A stretch of DNA of 9,410 nt from Verrucomicrobiota bacterium (GTDB lineage Bacteria > Verrucomicrobiota > Lentisphaeria > Oligosphaerales > Oligosphaeraceae). A program made the position numbers and the translations under genes. This document shows positions 1-7,200 of this stretch, one piece after another (position 1 is the first letter of the stretch; each line of letters opens with the position of its first letter). Location of the stretch: positions 1-9,410 of the forward strand of contig JAKLHU010000047.1 of assembly GCA_022709995.1 (NCBI GenBank), given 5' to 3'. Below the pieces are notes generated by a model, which ran no database searches, was not told the origin of the DNA, and saw only the letters and a list, made by a program, of their open reading frames with translations.

Positions 1-1242
1 GACCGCCAGCTGGGCCGCATCCTGCAGGCGCCGGTTGGCGACCAGGGTGGCGATGAAGGGCATGACCATGGCGACGGCCCGCTCCTGGATGGCGCTGCCG
101 GGGAAATTGGTCTGGATGAGGCTGAGGGCTTTGGTGACTTCGGCGACCTGGTTCTGCTGCAGGCCCGAGTACAGCGTCATCAGCATGGCGACCGGGGTGT
201 TGTAGATGTTGTTCAGCCGCTTCAAGACATCGGCGAGCTTGGCGTCATCACGGTCCATGAAGGCGAGCAGCGCTTCCAGGTAATACCCGGCCAGCAGGAA
301 CGGCTTGCTGCCCAGCTGGTATTTTTCGTAGAGTTCGAGCAGCGCGGCGCGGTCGTTGCGGCTGGCGTAGATTTCGCCCAGGCGGGTCGCGATGTCCGGG
401 TTGCCGTCACGTTTCAGCACCTCGATGTACAAGGGCAGCGCCCGGTCGAAATCCTGGCGGAGAAAATAGAAATTTCCCAGCTTGATTTGGCCTGATTCCG
501 GGAGGATGGCGCTGGCGTCGAGGAGCCATTTTTCCGTTTGGGTGAAATCGCCGTCGGCGAGGGCGATGCCCGCCAGAGCGTTCATGGCGTCGAAGGCGAT
601 GGCCGGTTCCAGGACTTTGGTGATCTCGGTCAGGGCGGCGACCACGTCGTTTCGGGGCGTGTTTTGGGCGTTAACATATATGGCCAGCAGTTTCCCGGCC
701 GGCGAGGCCAGGGCCTCCTGGTCCGTAATCGCCGCCAGCAGTTCGCGGGCGGTGCCGTGCTGGCCGGTTTTGCAGAATGCCAGGGCGGCCAGCACGGCCT
801 GCTTCGGCGGCAGGGCCGCTTTTTTTTGCATGGCGTCAAGAGTGCTGGCGAGCGTCTCATAGTTCTGGGCCCGGAACAGGGCGAGCAGGCGCGCGTCGAT
901 ATAGTCGGGCTGCATCGCATTGAGGCTGGCGGCGTATTGCCAGGCCGCCGCCGCCTTGTTCCATTCGCCCAGGCGTTCGTAGACGCGGGCCATTTTGGCG
1001 TAGGCCGCCTCCTGGTGGGGGTCGTTTTTGAGGCAGTTGCGCAGCAGCTTCAACGCCAGCTGGTCATTGGCGCCGCTGTCAGCCAGCTTGAAAGCCTCTT
1101 GCAGGCGAGCTGTCTTGCGCAGGTTGCTGACCACCGACGCGCTGATGGCCACCAGGCAGGCGAGAAGCACCAGGATGGCGGCGGCGAGGGCGAGGCGGCG
1201 GACGGAAAGGTGGTTTTTCCGGGCTGGCAGGGCGGCGACCAT
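1..1242 (-). CDS. Membrane-anchored TPR-repeat protein, C-terminus beyond the window
   Basis: The minus frame is open from the ATG at 1242 to the window edge (414 codons, no stop reached), so the gene is cut at its 3' end. The start is supported by AGGA (plus 1251-1254) 8 nt upstream. The protein has a short basic N-terminus (residues 1-16, with RR before the hydrophobic part). One hydrophobic segment follows at about 17-38 (LALAAAILVLLACLVAIS), read as a signal anchor. The remainder is alpha-helical with TPR-like pairs, clearest at residues 45-111 (KMARVYERLGEWNKAAAAW) and again around LGNFYFLRQDFDRALPLY. TPR domains are protein-interaction scaffolds, so a role outside the cytoplasmic membrane as an assembly or complex-forming factor is inferred; no partner is visible. 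It lies 158 bp downstream of the polytopic membrane protein gene, with an AT-rich candidate promoter between them, so it may be transcribed on its own. TPR identity is fairly sure; the function is unknown. Confidence 0.85.
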   Translation of the reverse strand, partial: MVAALPARKNHLSVRRLALAAAILVLLACLVAISASVVSNLRKTARLQEAFKLADSGANDQLALKLLRNCLKNDPHQEAAYAKMARVYERLGEWNKAAAAWQYAASLNAMQPDYIDARLLALFRAQNYETLASTLDAMQKKAALPPKQAVLAALAFCKTGQHGTARELLAAITDQEALASPAGKLLAIYVNAQNTPRNDVVAALTEITKVLEPAIAFDAMNALAGIALADGDFTQTEKWLLDASAILPESGQIKLGNFYFLRQDFDRALPLYIEVLKRDGNPDIATRLGEIYASRNDRAALLELYEKYQLGSKPFLLAGYYLEALLAFMDRDDAKLADVLKRLNNIYNTPVAMLMTLYSGLQQNQVAEVTKALSLIQTNFPGSAIQERAVAMVMPFIATLVANRRLQDAAQLAV

Positions 1243-1300
1243 GTCGGTCTTCCTGAGGAAAGAGAAGAAAACCAGGGATTATTTTGCCTTTGTTCTACTA

Positions 1301-1329
1301 AATGTATTTTCGGATTTTCCAATGAGCAA
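1301..1329 (-). promoter_or_regulatory. Candidate sigma70-type promoter for the TPR gene
   Basis: On the minus strand TTGCTC (1329-1324) is followed after exactly 17 nt by TACATT (1306-1301). These match the -35 consensus at 3 of 6 positions and the -10 consensus at 4 of 6. The site lies in a strikingly AT-rich gap within otherwise GC-rich DNA. It would give a leader of about 50 nt before the ATG at 1242. A perfect 10-bp palindrome lies about 50 bp upstream of the expected start. This is a pattern match only. Confidence 0.35.
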
Positions 1330-1339
1330 GTGCATAAGC

Positions 1340-1349
1340 CCAATATTGG
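1340..1349. promoter_or_regulatory. 10-bp palindrome CCAATATTGG upstream of candidate promoter
   Basis: A perfect dyad, CCAATATTGG, lies just upstream of the putative -35 box, where an activator or repressor could bind. A second shorter palindrome, GAATATTC (1362-1369), lies further upstream and shares the AATATT core. In AT-rich DNA such short palindromes can arise by chance, so an operator role is only a suggestion. Confidence 0.2.
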
Positions 1350-1400
1350 TGTAAAAAGGCAGAATATTCATTCAAAAAACGACATTTTGCCATGTTTTTT

Positions 1401-2150
1401 TCAGTTTTTTCCAATCCTTTGGGCGGGTAGTTGTTTCCACAGATGGCGATGGAGCGGTATCATCATGATCAGGAACAGCCCGATGGCCACGGCCAAGGCG
1501 GGTCCGAGCCCCAGTTGCGGGCTGAGGCAGTGGATGACGAGATTGACGGCGCCCATGGTCATCATGATCAGGGGGATTTGCCGGCACATGCTCCAGAGCG
1601 CCCGGCGGCCTTCGTAGGCGGTCACGACCCCGACCATGGGAAAGGCGGTCATGAAGCCGCCCAGCTGATGCTTGAGAAGAATCAAGCCGCCGACGACGGC
1701 GGTCAGGATGATGATTTTCAGGCCGACCGGCATTTGGCTGCGTTGGCCGGGTTCGTCGCGGCGCGGGAAATACCGCATCAGCAGGCCGGCCAGGAGGTAG
1801 TTCCAGACCATCGCGGCGGCAAAGCCCGTTGCGGTCATGGGATAGAATTTTTGCAGGCCCATTCCCAGCGTGCAGTAGACCCCCACTCCGCCGGCAATGG
1901 CGGGCAGGATGCCGATGCCGGCGCTGACATGGAGAATGCGGACCGTGTGCGTGAACAGCAACAGCAAGGTGAGCCCAAGGACATTGCCGGCGTTGACATT
2001 TTCTCCCAGGGACAGCAGCGCCAGGCTGGAGGGAATCGGCAGGCTGAGAATGAACGCCTTGTGCTCGGGACGATACAGATAGGCCACCCCGACCGACATC
2101 CCGACGACCCCGACCAACAGCGCAATGTCCCAGAAATATGGTGGCAACAT
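1401..2150 (-). CDS. Polytopic integral membrane protein with apparent internal duplication
   Basis: This 249-residue protein is almost wholly hydrophobic, with about nine likely membrane segments. The start is set at the ATG at 2150, because GAGG (plus 2157-2160) sits 6 nt before it. A TTG two codons upstream (2156) would directly abut that Shine-Dalgarno sequence and is unlikely. The first four segments and the last four look like copies of each other. AFILSLPIPSSLALLSLG aligns with GFMTAFPMVGVVTAYEG, each preceded by one hydrophobic segment and followed by two more. A lone segment (about TATGFAAAMVWNYLLAGLL) separates the halves, which would place them in opposite orientations, as in many transporters built from inverted repeats. 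I do not recognise the family. The Leu/Phe-Pro motif in a four-segment unit recalls small GlpM/DUF3147-type membrane proteins, but only weakly. There are no catalytic motifs, and few charged residues lie inside membrane segments. It is separated from the upstream operon by a terminator and about 310 bp of non-coding DNA. Confidence 0.85.
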   Translation of the reverse strand: MLPPYFWDIALLVGVVGMSVGVAYLYRPEHKAFILSLPIPSSLALLSLGENVNAGNVLGLTLLLLFTHTVRILHVSAGIGILPAIAGGVGVYCTLGMGLQKFYPMTATGFAAAMVWNYLLAGLLMRYFPRRDEPGQRSQMPVGLKIIILTAVVGGLILLKHQLGGFMTAFPMVGVVTAYEGRRALWSMCRQIPLIMMTMGAVNLVIHCLSPQLGLGPALAVAIGLFLIMMIPLHRHLWKQLPAQRIGKN

Positions 2151-2464
2151 GAACAACCTCAGCCGGATACGCTGGCAGGACGCCGGGCGGAAGCACCGCC
2201 CGGCAGCGCCGAGGGGCGGAGTAATTGCGGCACGGTCTCGGGCCAGACGCCGCCGGCGTCGGATGCCCCGAGGCGGACGCGGTCATGGCGACGACGCCCG
2301 GCCGCAAGGGAACGGCGACAAGCTTGGTTCGATGGGGCTGACCGGGCGCCGGGGCGCCATGATTCCCGTCGGGCGCCGGGGCAGGGGGCGCATGAAACTG
2401 GCGGGATATGGGAGTTTGAATGCTGCCGATGGCGCCCGGTCCACGGCAGTGATTTCCGCAGCGG
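2151..2464 (-). other. GC-rich non-coding leader region with several dyads
   Basis: No convincing gene lies between the terminator and the membrane-protein start. On the minus strand the stretch contains a stem of 9 bp with one bulge (arms 2423-2432 and 2441-2449) and a 9-bp hairpin close to the start codon (2182-2204). A 13-bp direct repeat of CGGGCGCCGGGGC occurs at 2343-2355 and 2370-2382. ACCGGGCGCC (2341-2350) can pair with GGCGCCCGGT (2431-2440). I see no clear -35/-10 pair. The region must carry the promoter and 5' leader of the downstream membrane-protein gene unless the terminator is read through. A structured regulatory leader is possible, but no known riboswitch class is recognised. 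Confidence 0.4.
2182..2204 (-). other. 9-bp GC hairpin 31 nt before the membrane-protein start
   Basis: GCCGGGCGG (2182-2190) and CCGCCCGGC (2196-2204) pair perfectly around a 5-nt loop. No T-run follows on either strand, so it is not an intrinsic terminator. It would lie in the 5' leader of the membrane-protein mRNA, ending 31 nt before the ATG and about 21 nt before the Shine-Dalgarno sequence. It could influence mRNA stability or initiation. In GC-rich DNA such stems also arise by chance. Confidence 0.4.
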
Positions 2465-2467
2465 AAA
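2453..2467. promoter_or_regulatory. 15-bp dyad TTTCCGCAGCGGAAA, candidate operator
   Basis: TTTCCGC and GCGGAAA form perfect 7-bp arms around a single central base. The dyad overlaps the outer end of the terminator T-tract and begins the intergenic region leading to the membrane-protein gene. Its shape is typical of a dimeric repressor site. No cognate regulator is in the window, and no promoter core was found next to it, so the assignment is weak. Confidence 0.25.
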
Positions 2468-2510
2468 ACGAAAAATGCCACCGGCGCAGGCGGGAAGCCA
2501 GCCGGTGGCA
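2465..2510 (-). terminator. Intrinsic terminator ending the DUF362-SNF2-glycosyltransferase operon
   Basis: On the minus strand TGCCACCGGC (2510-2501) and GCCGGTGGCA (2485-2476) form a perfect 10-bp stem with a 15-nt loop, followed at once by TTTTT (2475-2471) and then CGTTTT. It starts about 20 nt after the stop of the 93-residue protein gene. This is the textbook form of a rho-independent terminator, and it marks the 3' end of the upstream gene cluster. Confidence 0.9.
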
Positions 2511-2530
2511 AGGCATTGCCGGCGCCGTCT

Positions 2531-2812
2531 TCAGCCGTAGAGGGCCTTCATTTCATCTTTGTTGAGGCGTTTCCGGCGCGTGGTCGGGGCCGCCGGGGCA
2601 GCGGCTTTGCCTTTGCCGACGGGTCCGCCGGACATGGCCGGGCCGCTGGGTCCGCCGGACATGGCCGGGCCGCTTGGTCCGCCGGACATGGCCGGGCCGC
2701 TCGGGCCCGCCGTCGGCGTCGCCGGGGCGGCCACCCGGCGGCGCCGCGGTTTCTCTTCATCGGCGCCAAACAGGTCGTCGAGAATGTCTTGTTTTGGTTT
2801 GGCTTTGGCCAT
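2531..2812 (-). CDS. Small low-complexity protein with three 9-residue repeats
   Basis: This gene encodes 93 residues. The ATG at 2812 has a strong Shine-Dalgarno sequence, AGGAG (plus 2821-2825), 8 nt upstream, and a terminator follows the stop closely, so the gene is credible despite its odd composition. The N-terminus (1-20) is lysine-rich and then acidic, with DILDDLFGADEE. A basic run RRRR lies at 23-26. The middle is Pro/Gly/Ala-rich and holds three identical copies of SGPAMSGGP (38-64). The C-terminus is basic and ends RRKRLNKDEMKALYG. No signal peptide or membrane segment is seen, so it should be cytoplasmic. The layout is two short conserved-looking charged ends joined by a flexible repeat. 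That suggests a tether or an adaptor with short binding motifs, perhaps for nucleic acid or a protein partner. This is inference; I do not recognise a family. It is the last gene of the probable operon, 22 bp after the glycosyltransferase fusion. Confidence 0.8.
   Translation of the reverse strand: MAKAKPKQDILDDLFGADEEKPRRRRVAAPATPTAGPSGPAMSGGPSGPAMSGGPSGPAMSGGPVGKGKAAAPAAPTTRRKRLNKDEMKALYG
2622..2702. repeat. Tandem 27-bp repeat, three copies, inside the small protein gene
   Basis: Units at 2622-2648, 2649-2675 and 2676-2702 are identical over 26 bases and differ only in the last one. Each encodes nine residues in frame (SGPAMSGGP), and the differing base is silent. Lack of synonymous drift means the copies are recent or are kept alike by slippage or gene conversion, so copy number may vary between strains. 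Confidence 0.95.
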
Positions 2813-2834
2813 CGTTCAAACTCCTGTCTTGTTC

Positions 2835-4250
2835 TTAGCATGATGGTTGTTCAGACAACCACGGGAAAGTGTTCCGGAAAGCGTCACGGCTATAATATCC
2901 ACCATTTTCATGAACATTCCAGACGAACTGGAAATAAGACGCATATTGTTTGGCGACGGCGGCGACGCTGAAGCGCCGGATGGCGGCGGCGCGGATGGCG
3001 GCGCGGTCGAGTTTCGGGGCCATCCGGGCGGCGGCGGCGAATTCGGCGGCGGTCCGGCAGCGGAAGCCGGTGACGCCGGGCTCGATGGTTTCGACGAAGG
3101 CGCCCCAGTCGGTGGCGATGACAGGCGTTCCGCACATCTGGGCTTCAATGGCGACATAGCCGAAAGGCTCGACATACAGGGTGGGCATGAGCACGGCCCG
3201 GGCCTGGCCCAGCAGCTTGGCCTTGGCCGGACCTTGCCACCCGGAATGGGCCATGACCAGGCGAAGGCCGGTGTCCTCGGCGCAGCGCCGCGCCAGGTCG
3301 ATGCCCTTGGCTGGAACGTCCCGCCCCAGATAAAGCAGGTAGTCTTCCGGCTGTTCGGCCAGGGCGTAGTGCTCCGGTTCGACAAAATGCGGGATGACGG
3401 TGTCGAAGAAGCGGCTGTCGCGGGTTTGTTCCGGCATGGTGGCGTAGAGGGTATGCTGATGGGCATAGGACGGGAAGACTCGGTACGATGTCCAGCAGTG
3501 GTCGTAGCCGACCATCGGCTCGAACACCGGGCGGCCGCGGGGGTCGACGTCGGACTGGGCGGCGCCGTACAGCGAGGCGATCAGCTCCGGCTGGCCGTCC
3601 TGGCGCAGAAGGCCGGCCAGATGCCGGTTGAGGCGGCGGTTGTAGGTGACATGCCAGCGGTTGCGGTAGCGCCACGGGCCGGTCGCCCGGCCGAGGTCGA
3701 TGAACTCGCCCCCCGGTCCCGGCAGCCGCGAGCCGTTGAGGCCGTAGTACTTGTAGGGAATTTGCAGATATTCGAGGAGTACGCAGAAGTTATGGCAGTT
3801 GAACACCTGGGCGTCGGCCGGGTGGGCGGTGCGGTCCAGGGGAAGCAGCGGATGGCCGAGCACATGGATGACGGCCGGGGTGTTGGCATTGGCGGCTTGG
3901 TCGGCCTGGCCCTGGCTCTGCCGGCCTTGGCAGAGCTGGCGGAGCTCGGGCGAGACGTCCCAGCCTTCGGGAAAGGCCCGGCACTGCCGCGGCTTGACGG
4001 GATTGATCCGGCACCGGTTGTCGGGAGTCAGAAATACGCAGGCGCCGTCGTCGCGCTCCGTGCAGATCAGCGACTTGCGGTCGCTGGCCAGGCGCGTATA
4101 GGAGTCGATGAAGGCCGTTTCGGTCAAGCCGAGAAAATCAGCGATGGCGGTGATTTCCTGGTCGTTGACGCGGACGATTCCGGGCCAGCGGCAGCAGGCG
4201 CCGCAGCGTTGGCAGACGAAGGGTTGTTGAGTTTGGTTCGGCATGGTCAT
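2835..4250 (-). CDS. YkgJ-type CxxCxxCC cluster fused to a GT-B glycosyltransferase
   Basis: This 471-residue protein has two domains. Residues 13-20 are CQRCGACC, the signature of the YkgJ/CxxCxxCC (PF03692) family, thought to bind zinc or iron. More cysteines typical of that family follow at 63, 71, 80 and 90 (to KPRQCRAFP). A Gln/Ala-rich linker (about 108-126) leads to a glycosyltransferase of GT4 type from residue 127 (VIHVLGHPLLPLDRTAHPAD). Its nucleotide-sugar half has LGRDVPAKG (R310, K315) and EPFGYVAIEA, whose E361 and E369 form the E-x7-E motif. It should transfer a sugar from a nucleotide donor in the cytoplasm; donor and acceptor are not predictable. The frame runs unbroken through the junction with no ATG near it, so this is a true fusion. 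The ATG at 4250 overlaps the helicase TGA (ATGA), implying translational coupling. A second ATG at 4244, with GGA 6 nt before it, is an alternative start. The open frame extends further upstream, but that part is a shadow of the helicase. Confidence 0.9.
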   Translation of the reverse strand: MTMPNQTQQPFVCQRCGACCRWPGIVRVNDQEITAIADFLGLTETAFIDSYTRLASDRKSLICTERDDGACVFLTPDNRCRINPVKPRQCRAFPEGWDVSPELRQLCQGRQSQGQADQAANANTPAVIHVLGHPLLPLDRTAHPADAQVFNCHNFCVLLEYLQIPYKYYGLNGSRLPGPGGEFIDLGRATGPWRYRNRWHVTYNRRLNRHLAGLLRQDGQPELIASLYGAAQSDVDPRGRPVFEPMVGYDHCWTSYRVFPSYAHQHTLYATMPEQTRDSRFFDTVIPHFVEPEHYALAEQPEDYLLYLGRDVPAKGIDLARRCAEDTGLRLVMAHSGWQGPAKAKLLGQARAVLMPTLYVEPFGYVAIEAQMCGTPVIATDWGAFVETIEPGVTGFRCRTAAEFAAAARMAPKLDRAAIRAAAIRRFSVAAVAKQYASYFQFVWNVHENGGYYSRDAFRNTFPWLSEQPSC

Positions 4251-7200
4251 TCCAGAAGTGAGCGCAGTTCCGCCAGGCTGAAGTTGGTTTCCGGCGCCCA
4301 TTCCGCGGCGCCGTCCATGACGCGGTCGAACAAGTCGCGTTTTTGCTGCAGGAGGGCGAGGACTTTTTCTTCCACGGTGTTGTTGGTGATCAGCCGGTAG
4401 GCGAACACGGCCTTGTCCTGGCCGATGCGGTGGGTGCGGTCGATCGCCTGGCGTTCCACGGCGGGATTCCACCAGGGGTCGAAGAGGAACACGTAATCGG
4501 CCTTGGTGAGGGTGAGGCCGGTGCCGGCGGCTTTGAGGCTGAGCAGAAAAACGGCCGGCTCCGGGCAGTCGGTGAATTGCCGGACCAGATCCTGGCGGCG
4601 GGTGACCGGCGTTTCGCCCGTGATGGTGAAATAGGTGATGCCGCGTTCCGTCAAGGCCCTGGCGATGATGTCAAGCATGCTGGTGAATTGGCTGAACACC
4701 AGGGTGGAGTGGCCGCTCGCGCCTAGTTCAGTCAGGTTGTCGAGCAAGGCCGTGAGCTTGGCGGAGGGGATTTCCCGGGCGCCGGGGCGGATCAGCTCCG
4801 GCGCACAGCAGGCCTGGCGCAGCCGGGTCAAGGAAGCGAGCACGGCGGCCGGGCCCTGGGCGCTGAGGGCCTGGCGGGCCTGGGCCAGAACGTGTTCGTA
4901 GAAGGCCTGCTGCTCGGGGTCCATCTCGACCGGAATGAGCTGTTCGGTGCGCGGCGGCAGCTCTGGCGCCACCAGGTCCTTGGAGCGGCGCAGCATGACC
5001 GGCGCCAGCCGTCGGCTCAAGCGGGTCAGGCCGGCGGGGGAAAGGCCGGCTCGGCTGAAGTCCTGGCCGTCGCCCAGATAGCCGGGATTCAGGAAGTCCA
5101 TGATGGACCAGAGGTCGAGGAGGCGGTTTTCCAGCGGCGTGCCGGTCAGGGCCAGGCTGTGGTCGCGCCGCAGTTTCTTCACGGTCCGGGTGATTTCCGC
5201 CTGGGGGTTCTTGATGGCCTGGGCTTCATCCAGGATGACGAAGGTGAAGCGCTCCGCCGCCAGCAGGTCGCTGTCAATCCGGGCCAGATTGTAATGCGTG
5301 ACGAACAGGTCGACGCCCTCCTGGCGGAGAAGGCCGGCGCGCGTCGCCCGGTCGCCCTGCACGGCGACCGCCGCGAGTTGCGGACAGAACTGCCGGACCT
5401 GCTGCAGCCAGACCGCAATGACGGAGGCCGGACACAGCACCAGGACCCGGAAGGAGGCCCCGGCCGCGCCGACGTGCTGCTTCCAGGCCGTCAGCATGGC
5501 CAGGACCTGGAGGGTTTTGCCCAGGCCCATGTCGTCCGCCAGAATGGCGCCGGCGCCGCATTGGCAGCGGTCGGCCAGGAAGTCGACGCCGGCTTTTTGA
5601 TAGGGGCGGAGAATCGTCTCCAGTTCCGGCGGCAGCGGCAGCCGTTCCGGGATCGCCGCCGTGCGCAGCCGGGAATAGAAGTCGCGGCTGCCGTTGTCGA
5701 CTTTCCAGGCGACGGTCTGGCCCAGGCGCGTGATCGTGTCCTGGGCGTCGCGTTCGAGAAAGAGGTCGCCGTCGGCCAGGCCGGCGTCGACCAGGGCGTC
5801 GGCCACGGCATGGAGGCGCTCGTGGTCAAGATAGAACCAGGAGCCGCTCAGCCCCTGGAGGACGACGCGGCCGGCGCGCCGGGCTTCTTGAATGTCGTTT
5901 AGGTTGAACGAGTCTTGGCCGACCTGCCAGGCGACCTGCATGGCGACCAGGCCCTGCCGCGAGTGGAGCTGCAGAGTGGGCCGGTCGATGCTGTCGCCAT
6001 CGTCGCGGAGAAGGCCGGCCAGGTCTTCGGAATGTGACTTCCGCACGCCGGCCGGGACCTCCGACCAGAGCTTCCGCAGTTCCGCGGCTTTGGCCGGAAC
6101 GGCGGGCAGGCGCAGTTCGCCGGCCTCGACGGCGCCGCCCTCGGCGAGCAGGCGCTGGCGCAGTTCCTGCAGCCAGGCGAATTGGCCGCCGCCGTAGGTC
6201 TTGAGCAGAAAGCCGCCGCCGTGCGGCTGGAGGCGGGCGTCCTGGCCGGTCGCCGTTCCCGGATCCAGGGGTCGCCCCAGATGCTCGAAGCGCAGGATGA
6301 ACTGCTGCTTTCTTTGGCTGACCGTCAGTTTCAGGTCGGTGGCCTCGGCTTCGACTCTGGTGACGCAGTCGCCGCCGACCAGGTCCAGCCGGCCGTCAAT
6401 CAGCTCCGCCAGATGCTCCGCCAGGTGCTGACGGCCCATGCGCGGGCTTTTCTGGCGGAAGTATTCGTTGAGCGTCTTCCAGGATATCGGCGGCTCGAAG
6501 TTCTTGATCATGGTGCGCAGCGGGTCGGCGGCCGGGCTGTTCTGCAGGTGCAGGAGCAGTTCATGGGCCGGAAGGCGCCGGCCGTTGGCGAAGACGAAAA
6601 TGGCGGCCACTTGCACCCATTCGCCCTGGTCGGACAACTCCACCACCAGCTGCGTCGGCGCCGCCAGGCCGGCGCTGTTGACAAAGTCGCGCGTTTCCCG
6701 GTCGATGAAGCGCGGCTGGGCGGACCAGCGGCTGATCCAGCGGTGAAATTCACTTTCCGGCAGGGTCAGGGCCCGCAAGGTCAGTTGGGAACGCGACAGG
6801 CGGCGCAGGACCGGCAGCAGCCAAAGGAGAAAATCGAGGTCGGATGGGCGCCAGCAGGACGGCGCGTCTTTCTGCATTGCCGCCGTCGCCGCATGGTTGC
6901 GGAGGGCGGACAGCGTCGCCAGAAAACGGTCCTCGCCGCGAAGGAGGTAAAAACGGACGCCGACCTGGCCGGGGGCGATCTTGGCGTCGATTTCCACTTC
7001 CAGCTGCATCGGCGCCGGCGGGGGCGCTTGGCGGCTGCCGCCGGACGGCTGGTCCAGGAACATGTCCTGGTGAAAATTGAGCTGCCGCGGCGGCGGTTGC
7101 GGCCCGGCGTTGGCGCCCGCGGCTTGGCCGGCGGCGGCATGCCTGGCCGTCGGCGTGGCGACGGGCATTTTCCAGCCCTGGTCGCCGCACGCGGTGCGCA

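Noticed and set aside
1374..1395. Possible terminator after the membrane-protein stop
   Set aside because: A run of six T on the minus strand follows a stem of only 4 bp (ACAT/ATGT), too weak to call an intrinsic terminator.
538..1617. 359-codon open frame on the plus strand
   Set aside because: It runs opposite the TPR gene, across the AT-rich promoter gap and into the membrane-protein gene. Crossing two genes and their promoter makes it implausible.
1372..2511. 379-codon minus-strand frame overlapping the membrane protein in another frame
   Set aside because: It starts inside the terminator hairpin and has low-complexity Pro/Arg/His composition. The other frame encodes clear membrane segments and has a good ribosome site.
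1431..2540. 369-codon open frame on the plus strand
   Set aside because: It lies opposite the polytopic membrane protein and crosses the terminator. Its product is rich in His, Gln and Asp, the mirror of hydrophobic codons.
2622..2702. CRISPR array
   Set aside because: The 27-bp units are directly adjacent with no spacers and lie in frame within a gene, so this is a coding tandem repeat.
2847..4400. 517-codon open frame on the plus strand
   Set aside because: It mirrors the YkgJ-glycosyltransferase gene, which has clear family motifs on the other strand. Its product is Gly/Ala/Asp-rich with no recognisable domain, as expected of a high-GC antisense shadow.
4251..4472. N-terminal extension of the YkgJ-glycosyltransferase frame by 74 codons
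   Set aside because: This part overlaps the SNF2 C-terminus and is Arg/Pro-rich shadow. The ATGA overlap at 4250 is the natural start.
4892..5902. 336-codon open frame on the plus strand
   Set aside because: It is antisense to the SNF2 ATPase core and reads as a shadow rich in Gln, Asp and Gly.
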